DNA of 55,724 nt, from NCBI RefSeq assembly GCF_016428645.1, contig NZ_JAELXW010000050.1, positions 1 through 55,724 on the forward strand, given 5' to 3'. Source of the stretch: Glycomyces salinus (GTDB lineage: Bacteria; Actinomycetota; Actinomycetes; Mycobacteriales; Micromonosporaceae). The notes under the pieces were generated by a model. That model was not told the origin of the DNA. It saw only the letters and a program-made list of their open reading frames with translations, and did not search any database. Made by a program: the position numbers and the translations under genes. Numbering within the stretch: position 1 is the stretch's first letter; each line of letters opens with the position of its first letter. Positions 8,560 through 17,486 of the stretch are shown here, one piece after another.

Positions 8560-9218
8560 TCAAGGTGCTGCTGGCCGACGACCAGCCGCTCATGCGCGGC
8601 GGCTTCAAGGCGCTCATCGAGGCCGAGGACGACATGACCGTCGTCGCCGAGGCCGCCGACGGGCCCGCCGCGGTCGAGCTGGCGCTCGAGAGCCGCCCCG
8701 ACGTGGCGCTGGTCGACGTGGAGATGCCCGGCGGCGACGGTATCAGCGCCGTCCGCGAGATCGCCGAGTGCGCGCGGCTGGCCGACCTGCGCGTGGTCAT
8801 GCTGACCAACTACTCGTTCGACTCCTATGTGTTCGACGCGCTGCGCGCCGGAGCGGCCGGGTACCTGGTCAAGGACACCGAGCCGGAGGAGTTGCTGCGC
8901 TGCGTCCGCGCCGCCGCGGCGGGCGAGACGCTGCTGTCCCCGGCGATCGCCTCGAAGCTGGTGGCCGAGTACGTGGCGCACCCGCCTTCGCGGCTGGCCG
9001 GGAAGGTCGACGGACTGACCGAGCGCGAATCCGAGATCGTGGCGCTGGTCGCGCGCGGCCTGACCAACACCGAGATCGCCGAGCGCCTGTTCATCAGTCC
9101 CGCCACGGCCAAGACCCACGTGCACCGGGCGATGATGAAGCTGCGGGTGCGCGATCGCGCGGGCCTGGTGGTGTTCGCCTACGAATCGGGCATGGTGCAG
9201 CCCAGAACCGGCCAGTGA
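8556..9218 (+). CDS. NarL/FixJ-type response regulator
   Basis: A 220-residue protein starting at a GTG that overlaps the kinase stop. The receiver domain has the acidic pair Asp8-Asp9, phospho-acceptor Asp54 (ALVDVEMPG), and the conserved Lys in GYLVKD. A LuxR-type helix-turn-helix (LTERESEIVALVARG, TNTEIAERLFIS, TAKTHV) occupies about residues 148-205. It is the partner of the preceding kinase. It ends 3 nt before the end of the convergent YihY gene. Confidence 0.94.
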   Translation: MIKVLLADDQPLMRGGFKALIEAEDDMTVVAEAADGPAAVELALESRPDVALVDVEMPGGDGISAVREIAECARLADLRVVMLTNYSFDSYVFDALRAGAAGYLVKDTEPEELLRCVRAAAAGETLLSPAIASKLVAEYVAHPPSRLAGKVDGLTERESEIVALVARGLTNTEIAERLFISPATAKTHVHRAMMKLRVRDRAGLVVFAYESGMVQPRTGQ

Positions 9219-9221
9219 TCT

Positions 9222-10061
9222 TCAGTCGACGGCGGCCTCGTCCTCGTCCGGCTCGGTCCGGTCCGAGGCGTTGAACTCCGAGCCGAACAGCAGGACGGCG
9301 TTGGTGATCCACAGCCACACCAGGAACACGATGACGCCGCCGAGGGTGCCGTAGGTCTTGTCGTAGCTGCCGAAGTTCGCCGCGTACAGCCCGAACAGGG
9401 CCGAGGCGGCGAGCCACAGCGCCACGGCCAGGGCCGCGCCGGGCGCGCGGAAGCCGAAGCCGCGCCGCTCGGCCGGGCCCAGCCAGTACAGCAGCGCGAC
9501 GATGACGACCACCAGGACCAGCACGACGGGCCACTTCACCCAGTCCCACACGGTCACCGCGGTATCGGTGGCGCCGACCGCGCCGCCGATCTGTCGGGCG
9601 AGCGCCCCTCCGGTCGCGGCCACCATCGCGCAGGCGGCCACCATCGTCCCGACGATGACCGTCAGCACTACGCGCACGATCAGGACCGCCCACCACTTGC
9701 GGGTGCGGCTGGCCCCGTCGACCGCGTCGAGCGCCCTGGAGAAGGCCGCCACCCAGTTCGAGGCCGCCCACAGCGCGCCGGCGAGGCCGACCAGGGCCAG
9801 CACTCCGGCCGCCGCGGGATTCCGCTGGAGCCCGTCGACGGCGGTCTCGACGATGTCGAACCCGTCGGCCGGGACGATATCGCGCGCGCCGTCCAGCAGC
9901 TCGGCGGTGGCGTCGTCGTCGAGCATGCCGATGATCGAGGTGCCGACGAGGATCGCCGGGAAGATCGACAGGACCGAGTAATAGGTCAGGGCAGCGGCGG
10001 TGTCCGAGCGGTTCTCCGCACCGAACCGCTTCGCCGCCCGCACCACTGAACGTCCCGCCAT
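9222..10061 (-). CDS. YihY/virulence factor BrkB family membrane protein
   Basis: A 279-residue integral membrane protein with six predicted helices. The signature FGAENRSDTAAALTYYSVLSIFP-type opening (TAAALTYYS, LSIFPA) and later GASRTRKWWAVL and LVWLWITNAVLL place it in the YihY/UPF0761 family. The family was once called ribonuclease BN in error; its function is still unsettled. The C-terminal tail is acidic (EPDEDEAAVD). It sits 4 nt after the DUF7144-like gene and is probably co-transcribed with it. Confidence 0.9.
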   Translation of the reverse strand: MAGRSVVRAAKRFGAENRSDTAAALTYYSVLSIFPAILVGTSIIGMLDDDATAELLDGARDIVPADGFDIVETAVDGLQRNPAAAGVLALVGLAGALWAASNWVAAFSRALDAVDGASRTRKWWAVLIVRVVLTVIVGTMVAACAMVAATGGALARQIGGAVGATDTAVTVWDWVKWPVVLVLVVVIVALLYWLGPAERRGFGFRAPGAALAVALWLAASALFGLYAANFGSYDKTYGTLGGVIVFLVWLWITNAVLLFGSEFNASDRTEPDEDEAAVD

Positions 10062-10065
10062 CGTT

Positions 10066-10551
10066 TCACCGTGCCAGGCGGTGCGCCGGGTGTGGGCCTA
10101 AACGGGAGATTCGGTCCCGCTCGTCGGCCTCGGGCCCCGCCTCGATCCGGATGGCGAGGACCCAGATGACGAGGACGTCGGCCGCGATCGCCAGCGTCGA
10201 CCACAGCGGGTACTGCGGGGCCAGGAAGAACTGGCCGATCGCCGAGACCGCCGCGACGCCGCACGCGAGCAGGGCGCCCGCACGCCGCCGCCGGTCGCCG
10301 CGACCGGACGCGGTCATCACGACCGCCAGGACGATCGCGGCCAGGCCGAGGAGCAGGTTGAGCCAGCCCCAGCCGGGGCCGTCGGCCCGGTGCCAGTAGC
10401 CGTCGCCGGAGAACGCGGCCGCCTCGCCGGTGGCGATCGAGTAGCCGATGAGCACCTGCCAGGCCCCGGTGAGCAGCAGCAGCATCGACGCGAAGGCGAG
10501 ACCGCCGTCGGGCCGGGGCCCGGGGCGAGGATTCCAGTCCTCTCGAGTCAC
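10066..10551 (-). CDS. DUF7144-like four-helix membrane protein
   Basis: A 161-residue protein with four hydrophobic helices (about 18-42, 62-82, 91-110, 115-138) and the motif YWHRADGPGWGWLNLLLG, which is typical of the actinobacterial DUF7144 group. The N and C termini are charged and hydrophilic. The function is unknown. It lies immediately upstream of the YihY gene on the same strand. Confidence 0.78.
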   Translation of the reverse strand: MTREDWNPRPGPRPDGGLAFASMLLLLTGAWQVLIGYSIATGEAAAFSGDGYWHRADGPGWGWLNLLLGLAAIVLAVVMTASGRGDRRRRAGALLACGVAAVSAIGQFFLAPQYPLWSTLAIAADVLVIWVLAIRIEAGPEADERDRISRLGPHPAHRLAR

Positions 10552-10636
10552 GTGTCAGCAGTCCCCCGCGTCCGTGTGGGTGTGCGGATCGGTGCGGATC
10601 GACCGGACGCCGCGGCCCGATCGACCGCCTCGGTTC

Positions 10637-11233
10637 CTAAATGGCCTCACGAGCCGATTCGGGCAGCCTCCCCAGCCAGTTCTCCAGGAGGGCGCTGCCG
10701 TCCTCGGTGAGGATCGATTCGGGGTGGAACTGCACGCCCTCGACGTCGGCGTCGAGGTGGCGCAGCGCCATGACCACGCCGTCGGCCGTGGAGGCGGTCA
10801 CCGCCAGCGGAGGGGAGACGGTATCAGGCTCGACGGCCAGGGAGTGGTAGCGGGTGGCGGTCATCGGGCTGGGGCAGCCGGCGAACAGGCCGGAGCCGTC
10901 GTGGATGATCGCGGAGGTCTCGCCGTGGCGCAGTTGCGGGGCGCGGACGACCGAGGCGCCCCAGTGCTCGGCGATGACCTGGTGGCCCAGGCACACGCCG
11001 AGGATGGGCACGCGGCCGGTGAAGCGGTCGAGCAGCTCGTGGCCGAGGCGGGCCTCCTCGGGGCGGCCGGGGCCCGGAGAGAGCAGCACGCCGGCCGGGC
11101 CGAGCTCGACGGCCTCGTCGACGCTGGTCTGGTCGGAGCGGCGGACTTCGACGCGGGCGCCGAGGGCCCGCAGGTAGCTGACGATGGTGTGAACGAACGA
11201 GTCCCGGAAGTCGACGACCAGGACACTACCCAT
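10637..11233 (-). CDS. pabA: Class I glutamine amidotransferase, aminodeoxychorismate/anthranilate synthase component II
   Basis: A 198-residue GATase. It has the nucleophile Cys81 in GVCLGHQ, the oxyanion motif SPGPGRP, and the catalytic His-Glu in QFHPES. It supplies ammonia from glutamine to a chorismate-using partner (PabB or TrpE), and no such partner is in the window. In actinobacteria this gene sits beside crgA, a class E sortase and the pknB cluster near oriC, and is usually annotated pabA or trpG; the context fits that. ATG at 11233 is chosen because it gives the canonical VLVVDFRDSF start. It overlaps the upstream small membrane gene by 8 nt. Confidence 0.9.
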   Translation of the reverse strand: MGSVLVVDFRDSFVHTIVSYLRALGARVEVRRSDQTSVDEAVELGPAGVLLSPGPGRPEEARLGHELLDRFTGRVPILGVCLGHQVIAEHWGASVVRAPQLRHGETSAIIHDGSGLFAGCPSPMTATRYHSLAVEPDTVSPPLAVTASTADGVVMALRHLDADVEGVQFHPESILTEDGSALLENWLGRLPESAREAI

Positions 11234-11546
11234 CGCCCTCCTGATCGTCCTCGCCCGGCTCCGGCGACTCCGCGGTCTCGTAGTCCTCGGGATCGGCGTC
11301 GCTGTGCCTGCAGTCAACTCCCGGGGTGCAGGTGGGTTCGTCTCCGGCGGGCTCGTCATCGCCGCCCTCCTCGTTCTCGACCAGCGATCCGCCCTCGTCC
11401 GGGATGTTGCTCCAGGGCATGATTGGGCGGACGGCCGGGAAGATCGCGAACCACAGCAGCGCCAAGACGCCCGCTGTCAGGGCCAGCGATCCGATGATCT
11501 TGCCGGGCAAGCCCAGCGGAAGTTTTCGCCAGATCCATCCGTACAT
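11226..11546 (-). CDS. Small sortase-associated membrane protein
   Basis: A 106-residue protein beginning MYGWIWRKLPLGLPGKI, followed by one membrane helix (about residues 18-40) and a long acidic, Glu/Asp-rich extracellular or cytoplasmic tail with two Cys (TCTPGVDC). Proteins with this opening are found next to class E sortases in actinobacteria; the function is unknown. It lies 1 nt after the sortase stop and overlaps pabA by 8 nt, so sortase, this gene and pabA form a tight operon. Confidence 0.82.
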   Translation of the reverse strand: MYGWIWRKLPLGLPGKIIGSLALTAGVLALLWFAIFPAVRPIMPWSNIPDEGGSLVENEEGGDDEPAGDEPTCTPGVDCRHSDADPEDYETAESPEPGEDDQEGDG

Positions 11547-11547
11547 C

Positions 11548-12546
11548 TCAGACCTCCGGATCGACCGCGGCGTCGGGCAGGTCGCTGTCGGGGTCGCGTT
11601 CGACGGTGTCGACCAGCTGGGAGTAGACGACGTACCGCTCGAAGTTGTCCCACAGCGGATGGCACGTGAACAGCGTCATCCAGTAGTCGTCGTCGCCGGG
11701 CTCGACGCCGGGCTGCTGGGGTACCGGCGCGGTGATGTCGACCTCGGTCTCGTCGACCACGACGTGATCGGTGACCTCGTAGACGTAGAAGTTCTCCTTG
11801 GTCTCGATGACGACCTTGTCGCCGGGTTCGAGCTCGCGGATCTTCTGGAAGATGATCGGCACGTTGTGCCCGGCGAGGGTGAAGTTGCCCTGCTCGCCGG
11901 GGTAGGCGCCGTCCAGGTAGCGGCCGGGCGCGTACTCGATGTCGGACAGGTCGGTCCCCTCGACCAGGATCCAGGGCTCGGGCCGGATGTCCGGGGCCCA
12001 CATGCGGGCGAAGGCGTCGCCGAGCTCGGGCACGGGCGCGCCGTCGACCTCGTCCTCGCCGGTCTCGGCCTGGTCCCACATGATGTCGAGGTCGCCGGAG
12101 AGGTCCTGCTGGTGGTCGTTGACCTCCGCGGCGACGCCGTAGACCTCGTAGACGGCGTAGAGCAGGACGATGACGCCGAAGGTCACCAGGATCTCGCCGA
12201 TGCCTCGCACGGCCTTGCGGCCCGTGCCGCCGCCCTCGCCGCGGTGGCGCTTGACGGTGAGCTTCTTGCGGACCTCGCTGCCGGCGCCCTCCGGGGCCGG
12301 GACCTCCCCGCCAGGGATCTGCGGGAGGATCGCGGTGCCGTCGGGAGTCGGGATGAGCCCGGGCCGGTCCTTTCCGGCCGAAGGCGGTCGCAGCGGCGTG
12401 GTCTGGTCGCTCGGAGGCTCGTCGCCTCCGCCGGGCGCCTCGGATCCGGGACCGGGCACACGGGCCCTGCCCGAGCTCGGGTTGCCGCCCGGCTGCCCGC
12501 TCGGCGGCTCCGAGCCGGGGAAGGGCGACCAATCCTGGTTGCTCAC
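11548..12546 (-). CDS. srtE: Class E sortase
   Basis: A 332-residue transpeptidase. A long Pro/Ser/Gly-rich cytoplasmic segment (about 1-95) is followed by one membrane helix (GVIVLLYAVYEVYGV) and the sortase beta-barrel. The catalytic set is visible: His227 (LAGHNVP), Cys295 (TLFTCHP) and Arg304 (FERYVV). Class E enzymes attach secreted proteins bearing LAXTG-like signals to peptidoglycan. GTG at 12546 is chosen, with GGAGG about 13 nt upstream; an extension to 12645 is open but unlikely. No LAXTG substrate is encoded in the window. It is divergent from crgA. Confidence 0.9.
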   Translation of the reverse strand: MSNQDWSPFPGSEPPSGQPGGNPSSGRARVPGPGSEAPGGGDEPPSDQTTPLRPPSAGKDRPGLIPTPDGTAILPQIPGGEVPAPEGAGSEVRKKLTVKRHRGEGGGTGRKAVRGIGEILVTFGVIVLLYAVYEVYGVAAEVNDHQQDLSGDLDIMWDQAETGEDEVDGAPVPELGDAFARMWAPDIRPEPWILVEGTDLSDIEYAPGRYLDGAYPGEQGNFTLAGHNVPIIFQKIRELEPGDKVVIETKENFYVYEVTDHVVVDETEVDITAPVPQQPGVEPGDDDYWMTLFTCHPLWDNFERYVVYSQLVDTVERDPDSDLPDAAVDPEV

Positions 12547-12729
12547 TTGGGGCGCTCGCCTCCGTCGGTGCAAGTGATCGGCTCGTAGAGAAGGTTCCGA
12601 AACCTTAACGTCTGAACCCAGCCTATGGTTACGACTCAAGTTCAAGTATCGCCCGAACGGGCAAAGCGGTGTGTACCGGCGCTCACGGTACGCTAGAGCC
12701 GGACCTGTCCCTCAGTTGGAGATTCGACG

Positions 12730-12990
12730 ATGCCGAAGTCACGTGTGCGCAAGAAGAAGGTCTACTCGAACCCCACCAATACGGGTTCACAGACCAGCGA
12801 CAGCTACGAGCCGAGCCCGCTGTGGGTGCCGATCACCGCGGTCTCGCTGATCGTGATCGGGATCGGCTGGCTGGTGCTCTACTACCTGTCCGGGCAGGCC
12901 TACCCGGTGGCCGCATGGGGCTACTGGAACCTCGCGGTCGGCTTCTCGTGCATGGTCGCGTCTCTGCTGGTGCTCTCCAAGTGGCGATAG
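12730..12990 (+). CDS. crgA: Cell division protein CrgA
   Basis: An 86-residue protein with the CrgA layout: a basic N terminus (MPKSRVRKKKVY), a linker ending in SPLWVP, and two membrane helices (about 33-54 and 62-82) ending in KWR. In actinobacteria CrgA helps place or stabilise the divisome and interacts with FtsZ, FtsQ and PBPs. Its position beside srtE and pabA matches the conserved order. TTGGAG precedes the ATG. TACGCT upstream (about 12689) is a plausible -10. Confidence 0.95.
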   Translation: MPKSRVRKKKVYSNPTNTGSQTSDSYEPSPLWVPITAVSLIVIGIGWLVLYYLSGQAYPVAAWGYWNLAVGFSCMVASLLVLSKWR

Positions 12991-13150
12991 CGAGGCCGCA
13001 CTCACACTGAGGCGGCCACCGCTCCCGCACGATATGTCGGACCCCGGACTTAGACTTGTCGTTGGACCAATTTACGGCTTGCAAGCTTCGCCGAGGCGGG
13101 GTTCCTTTATGTCGTATTTATCGCTTTAAATCGGGTTTCACTTTTCGCGG
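12991..13150. other. AT-rich gene-free spacer between crgA and the thiolase gene
   Basis: This 160-nt stretch between convergent genes is markedly richer in A+T than its surroundings, especially 13050-13145. It holds the 10-bp palindrome GCTTGCAAGC (13078-13087). I see no gene or clear terminator in it. Confidence 0.5.
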
Positions 13151-14311
13151 TCACCGCAGCAGCTCGAAGACTGTGGCGTTCGCCATACCGCCGCCCTCGC
13201 ACATCGTCTGGAGCCCCCGGTGCGCGCCGGTGTCCCTCATGTAGTGCAGCAGCGTCGTCGCCAGCCTGGCGCCCGAGGCCCCCAGCGGGTGACCCAGCGC
13301 GATCGCGCCACCGCGCGGATTGAGCCGGTCCTCGTCGGCGCCGATCTCGGCCAGCCACGCCAGCGGCACCGAGGCGAACGCCTCGTTGACCTCGAAGACG
13401 TCGATCTCGTCCAGATCCAGACCGGCGCGGTCCAGGATCCTCGCCGTGGCCGGGATCGGACCGTCGAGCATCGTCACCGGGTCCGAGCCGACCGCCGTCG
13501 CCGCCGCGATCCTCGCCAGCGGCGCCACCCCGAGCCGCCGCGCGTGCTCGTCGGTCGTGATCACCAGCGCCGCGGCCCCGTCCGAGATCTGCGAGGACGA
13601 CCCGGCAGTGACCGAACCGTCGGCCTTGAACACCGGCTTCAGCCCGCCGAGCTTGGCCATGTCCGTGTCGCGCCGGATGCCCTCGTCGGCCTCCACCCCG
13701 GCCAGCGGCGCGATCTCGGCCGCGAAGGCGCCCTTATCGGTCGCGTCCGCGGCCTTCTGGTGGCTGGCCAGGGAGAACTCGTCCATCGCCTCACGGGCGA
13801 TTCCGTAGCGCTCGGCCACCAGCTCGGCGGCCAGCCCCTGCTGGAACAGCACCGCCTCGCCCGCGTCCACCCGGTCGGCGTAGCGCACGCGCACCGCCGG
13901 ACCGTAGGGAGTGCCGACCCCGGTCGAGACGTTCGAGCCCATCGGGGCCCGGCTCATCGACTCCACGCCCCCGGCCACCACCACGTCGGCGTGCCCGGCC
14001 AGGACCGCCGCGGCCGCGCTCGACACCGTCTGCTGGCTGGAGCCGCACTGCCGGTCGACCGTGGCGCCCGGGATCGTCTCCGGCCACCCGGCGGCCAGCA
14101 CCGCGTTGCGGGCGATGTTCCAGGACTGCTCGCCGACCTGCGTGACGCATCCGAACAGCACGTCGTCGACCGCGTCGGGCTCCAGGCCGGAGCGCTCCAG
14201 AGCCGCGTTCAGCGCGTGCGCGGCCAGATCGACCGCGTGCACCCCCGACAGGCCGCCGCCGCGCCTGCCCAGCGGCGTGCGCGCCGCCGCCAAGACCACC
14301 GCCTCAGGCAT
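13151..14311 (-). CDS. Acetyl-CoA C-acyltransferase (thiolase)
   Basis: A 386-residue thiolase II-type enzyme. The acyl-accepting Cys89 is in VDRQCGSSQQ, the GHP loop is GGAIALGHPLGASG, and the C-terminal catalytic Cys is in MCEGGGMAN. It catalyses thiolytic cleavage of 3-ketoacyl-CoA in beta-oxidation, or the reverse condensation. It begins inside the end of the PEBP gene (8-nt overlap), so the pair is translationally coupled, an unusual pairing. No other fatty-acid gene is adjacent. Confidence 0.95.
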   Translation of the reverse strand: MPEAVVLAAARTPLGRRGGGLSGVHAVDLAAHALNAALERSGLEPDAVDDVLFGCVTQVGEQSWNIARNAVLAAGWPETIPGATVDRQCGSSQQTVSSAAAAVLAGHADVVVAGGVESMSRAPMGSNVSTGVGTPYGPAVRVRYADRVDAGEAVLFQQGLAAELVAERYGIAREAMDEFSLASHQKAADATDKGAFAAEIAPLAGVEADEGIRRDTDMAKLGGLKPVFKADGSVTAGSSSQISDGAAALVITTDEHARRLGVAPLARIAAATAVGSDPVTMLDGPIPATARILDRAGLDLDEIDVFEVNEAFASVPLAWLAEIGADEDRLNPRGGAIALGHPLGASGARLATTLLHYMRDTGAHRGLQTMCEGGGMANATVFELLR

Positions 14312-14819
14312 TGCGGTACACCGGGGTGATCAGGCCGCGCGCCAGCACGGCGAAGGTCAGGTTGAAACTGCCGACCGCGTTCGAGGCGTCCGGCGGCACC
14401 TCGACCTTCTGGCGCAGGGCGTGCACGGCGAAGATGTAGCGGTGCGGGTAGTCGCCGGCGGGCGGGGCCGCGCCCATGTAACCGACCTTCCCGCCGTCGT
14501 TGCGCAGCTGCACCGCCCCGGCGGGCGGGGCGTCGGCGGCCCCGGTCGGCAGCTCGGTGACCGAGGCGTCGAGGTTGAGCAGCATCCAGTGCCAGAAGCC
14601 CGACCCGGTCGGGGCGTCGGGGTCGAAGCAGGTCACGGCGAACGCGGCGGTCTCGTCCGGGAAGCCGGACCAGGACAGCTGCGGGGAGACGTCGTTGGGG
14701 GCCACCTGCGGCTGCGGCAGCGTCTCGCCGTCGACGACGTCGGTCGAGGTGACCTCGAACGACGGGATCCGGGGCAGGAAGTCGTACGGCCAGGGAGCCT
14801 GCGGACGGTCGAGCGTCAT
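14304..14819 (-). CDS. YbhB/YbcL family PEBP-like protein
   Basis: A 171-residue phosphatidylethanolamine-binding-protein fold. The ligand-site motifs are DPDAPTGSGFWHWML and GDYPHRYIFAVHAL, with VGYMGAAPP between. The bacterial members are cytosolic and of uncertain role (Raf kinase inhibitor-like by name only). ATG at 14819 has an excellent Shine-Dalgarno, AGGAGG, 7 nt upstream; the frame is open further up but without a site. The thiolase follows with an 8-nt overlap. Confidence 0.93.
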   Translation of the reverse strand: MTLDRPQAPWPYDFLPRIPSFEVTSTDVVDGETLPQPQVAPNDVSPQLSWSGFPDETAAFAVTCFDPDAPTGSGFWHWMLLNLDASVTELPTGAADAPPAGAVQLRNDGGKVGYMGAAPPAGDYPHRYIFAVHALRQKVEVPPDASNAVGSFNLTFAVLARGLITPVYRNA

Positions 14820-14965
14820 CGATTTCCTCCTAGTGGCGAAGCCTCTGGGGCCCAAAGGAGAGCCCCTCACTTGCACCGTATCGCGCCGAGCCCGCGCCGG
14901 TCAGGTGCACCGCGCCACCGGCAAGCCGCTCGACGGAGCCGTCGGCGGCCGCATACCCTGAGGGC

Positions 14966-16060
14966 ATGCCGAACACCGACGTCATCTCATTCTCCCGGGG
15001 CGCTCCGTCGCTCGACATCGTCGACACCGAAGGAATCAAGGCCGCCGCCGCAGCCGCGATCGACAAGGACCCGGCGCGGGTCACCGGCTACGGCACCTCC
15101 GTCGGCTACCCGCTGCTGCGCGAGTGGATCGCCGCCAAGCACGACGTTCCGGTGGAGTCCGTGCTCGTCACCAACGGCTCGATGCAGGCCGACGCGTTCC
15201 TGTTCGACCAGCTGGTCGAGCCCGACTCCCCGGTGATCGTCGAGCGGCCCACCTACGACCGGACCCTGCTGGGCCTGCGCAACCGGCACGGTCGGCTCCA
15301 CCCGGTGACCGTCCAGGCCGACGGCCTCGACGTCGACGAGCTCGAAGGCCTCCTCAAAGGCGGCGTCCGCCCGACGCTGGCCCACATCATCCCGAACTTC
15401 CAGAACCCGGCCGGCGTGACGCTCTCGGGCGAGAAGCGCGCCCGCCTGCTGGCGCTCGCCGAGGAGTACGACTTCACGATCTTCGAGGACGACCCGTACC
15501 TCGACATCCGCTTCCGCGGCGAGCAGTTCCCGACCATGCTCTCCCAGGACGACTCGGGGCGCGTGGTGTACGCCTCCTCGTTCTCCAAGACCGTCTGCCC
15601 GGGGCTGCGCACCGGCTACCTGGTCGGCCCGCCCGACCTGATCAAGTCGATCGCGACGGCGGCCACCAACACCTACATCGCCCCGAACATGTTCGCCGAG
15701 GCCACCATCTACCAGTTCGCCGCCTCCGGGGCGCTGGACCGGTCGATCGCCACGGTCAAGGCCGCGCTCGAGGAGCGGGTGGACCAGCTGGCCGCGAGCC
15801 TGCGGGCGCACCTGCCGGACGCCGAGTTCGTCGTGCCCGACGGCGGATACTTCCTGTGGGTGGACCTGGGCGAGGGCGTCGACTGCGCCAAGGTCTCGGC
15901 CGCGGCGGCCGACGAGGGGGTCCAGGTGGTCAAGGGCACCGACTTCGTCGTCGACGGCGGCGAGTCCTGCCTGCGTCTGGCCTACTCGGCCGTCCACGCC
16001 GACCGGATCGACGAAGGGGTGCGGCGCCTGGCGAAGGCAGTCGAGGCCTCCCGCGCCTGA
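14966..16060 (+). CDS. PLP-dependent class I/II aminotransferase
   Basis: A 364-residue fold-type I enzyme. The Schiff-base Lys208 is in SSFSKTVCPGLRTGY; other cofactor contacts are VTNGSMQADA, NFQNPAG, EDDPYLDIR and the C-terminal CLRLAYS. It resembles the 2-aminoadipate/LysN-type and MocR-derived aminotransferases but has no N-terminal helix-turn-helix. The amino donor and acceptor cannot be assigned. A single gene, divergent from the PEBP/thiolase pair and followed by a strong hairpin. Confidence 0.92.
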   Translation: MPNTDVISFSRGAPSLDIVDTEGIKAAAAAAIDKDPARVTGYGTSVGYPLLREWIAAKHDVPVESVLVTNGSMQADAFLFDQLVEPDSPVIVERPTYDRTLLGLRNRHGRLHPVTVQADGLDVDELEGLLKGGVRPTLAHIIPNFQNPAGVTLSGEKRARLLALAEEYDFTIFEDDPYLDIRFRGEQFPTMLSQDDSGRVVYASSFSKTVCPGLRTGYLVGPPDLIKSIATAATNTYIAPNMFAEATIYQFAASGALDRSIATVKAALEERVDQLAASLRAHLPDAEFVVPDGGYFLWVDLGEGVDCAKVSAAAADEGVQVVKGTDFVVDGGESCLRLAYSAVHADRIDEGVRRLAKAVEASRA

Positions 16061-16105
16061 CCACTACTTCACGTAGCGGTCGAAACACTTTGTGTGGAAA
16101 CGGGA

Positions 16106-16137
16106 TGGCGGTTATGCGACATGGCGTATAACCGCCA
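16106..16137. terminator. Hairpin terminator after the aminotransferase
   Basis: A 13-bp stem (TGGCGGTTAT paired with ATAACCGCCA, extended inward by three pairs including one G-T) closes a 6-nt loop. It begins 46 nt after the aminotransferase stop. No U tract. Confidence 0.65.
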
Positions 16138-16474
16138 CCGGAAAACCCTTCACATAGGGCCTGCGGGGCGCGAGAATCGGTCTCGTGAAACGCGGCGGAT
16201 GGCTGCGACGCTCACCGAGAGACACGGTGAGACCGCGGATTCAGCCGCCGGCCGCGCGGAATGACCGTATTCCCGCCCCCATTGGCGCCGGATCGGTGAA
16301 CTCGCCCACTCCCCCCCGGGGCGAGGCACCGGTCCGGCGTTCAACTTCTCATCACGAACGGGCAGAGCGGATTTCGAGCAGCCTCCACCATGCCCCCGGC
16401 CCCGCGCGCGGCGCCGTGCACCGAGCGATCCATCCGTTCGGCCGGGGGTCATCGGGCCGCCTTCGGCTCCGGCC
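16138..16474. other. Gene-free stretch
   Basis: About 340 nt between the hairpin and the DUF5324 stop codon. Open frames here have no recognisable domain, poor third-position bias and no ribosome site. I see nothing to annotate. Confidence 0.5.
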
Positions 16475-16861
16475 TCAGCGCGTCACGCTGTCGACGAGCT
16501 CCTCGCCCAGCTGCGGGTCCTGGAGCCGCGGGTCGTCCCGCGAGGGCTCCTCGGTCTCGTCGAGCAGCTCGTCCGCCAGCAGCGCCTCGCCCATCGACTC
16601 GGTGCGGCGGCGGTAGATCAGGTAGGCCAGCGCCCCGCCCGCGGCGACACCGACGCTGATCGCGCCGGCCACCCACGGCCACTTGGCGGCCTGCTTCTTC
16701 CTGATGCCGACCTTGGTGAGCATGACCTCGACTCTCGGTCCGGCGGCGTCGCGCGTGCCCTTCGCCGCGGCCACCCCGGCGTTCTTCAGGTGGGAGACCC
16801 CCTGGCTCAGGTTATCCCTGACCTCCCGGGCCGGTGCGGTCGATTTCCGGCTGAAACCCAT
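16475..16861 (-). CDS. DUF5324-like membrane protein
   Basis: A 128-residue protein with an amphipathic N-terminal region ([29 protein letters not shown]), one membrane helix near residues 62-82 ([20 protein letters not shown]) followed by RRR, and an acidic C-terminal tail. This layout fits the actinobacterial DUF5324 group, which lies next to the cyclophilin and crgA genes in other genomes. The function is unknown; an envelope or division accessory role is a guess from position. It is divergent from the cyclophilin gene. Confidence 0.75.
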   Translation of the reverse strand: MGFSRKSTAPAREVRDNLSQGVSHLKNAGVAAAKGTRDAAGPRVEVMLTKVGIRKKQAAKWPWVAGAISVGVAAGGALAYLIYRRRTESMGEALLADELLDETEEPSRDDPRLQDPQLGEELVDSVTR

Positions 16862-16979
16862 CGTGATTGCCTCCTCTAGGTGCTTCCGTACGTCTCATGT
16901 TGCCCCGCCTTGTGACACCCGTCGAGGGAAACGGGGGAGAAAGTTGGAACGACATCCGGCACATGGCACCATGGACGGC

Positions 16980-17486
16980 ATGACTGTGGCGACTCTCAAT
17001 ACCAATGTCGGTGACATCAAGATCAAGCTCTACGACGACCACGCGCCCAAGACCGTGGCGAACTTCGTGGGCCTGGCCGAAGGCACCAAGGAGTACAAGG
17101 ACCCCAACACCGGGCAGCCGGGCTCGGGTCCGTACTACGACGGTGTCATCTTCCACCGGGTCATCGACGGCTTCATGATCCAGGGCGGCGACCCGACCGG
17201 CACCGGTCGCGGCGGCCCCGGCTTCCAGTTCGCCGACGAGTTCCACCCGGACCTGCACTTCGGCAGCCCGTACCTGCTGGCCATGGCCAACGCCGGGCCC
17301 GGCACCAACGGCTCCCAGTTCTTCATCACCCTCGGCCCGACCCCGCACCTCAACGGCCGCCACACCATCTTCGGCGAGGTCACCGAGGGCCAGGACGTGG
17401 TCGACCGGATCGGCAAGACCGCGACCGGACCGTCGGACAAGCCCGTGAACGACATCGTCATCAATTCGGTGAGCATCGAGCGGTAG
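16980..17486 (+). CDS. Cytosolic peptidylprolyl cis-trans isomerase (cyclophilin)
   Basis: A 168-residue single-domain cyclophilin. The active-site Arg is in [14 protein letters not shown] and the second block is [10 protein letters not shown], with HTIFGEV near the end. It catalyses Xaa-Pro isomerisation. It has no signal peptide. It equals the ppiA-type gene found near oriC in mycobacteria and streptomycetes. ATG at 16980 is preferred; an in-frame ATG at 16971 adds three residues. The rhomboid gene starts at the next base after its stop. Confidence 0.93.
   Translation: MTVATLNTNVGDIKIKLYDDHAPKTVANFVGLAEGTKEYKDPNTGQPGSGPYYDGVIFHRVIDGFMIQGGDPTGTGRGGPGFQFADEFHPDLHFGSPYLLAMANAGPGTNGSQFFITLGPTPHLNGRHTIFGEVTEGQDVVDRIGKTATGPSDKPVNDIVINSVSIER

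Noticed and set aside
16138-16474. Several open frames of 60-140 codons between the aminotransferase and DUF5324 genes
   Set aside because: None has a family signature, a ribosome site or the expected codon bias.
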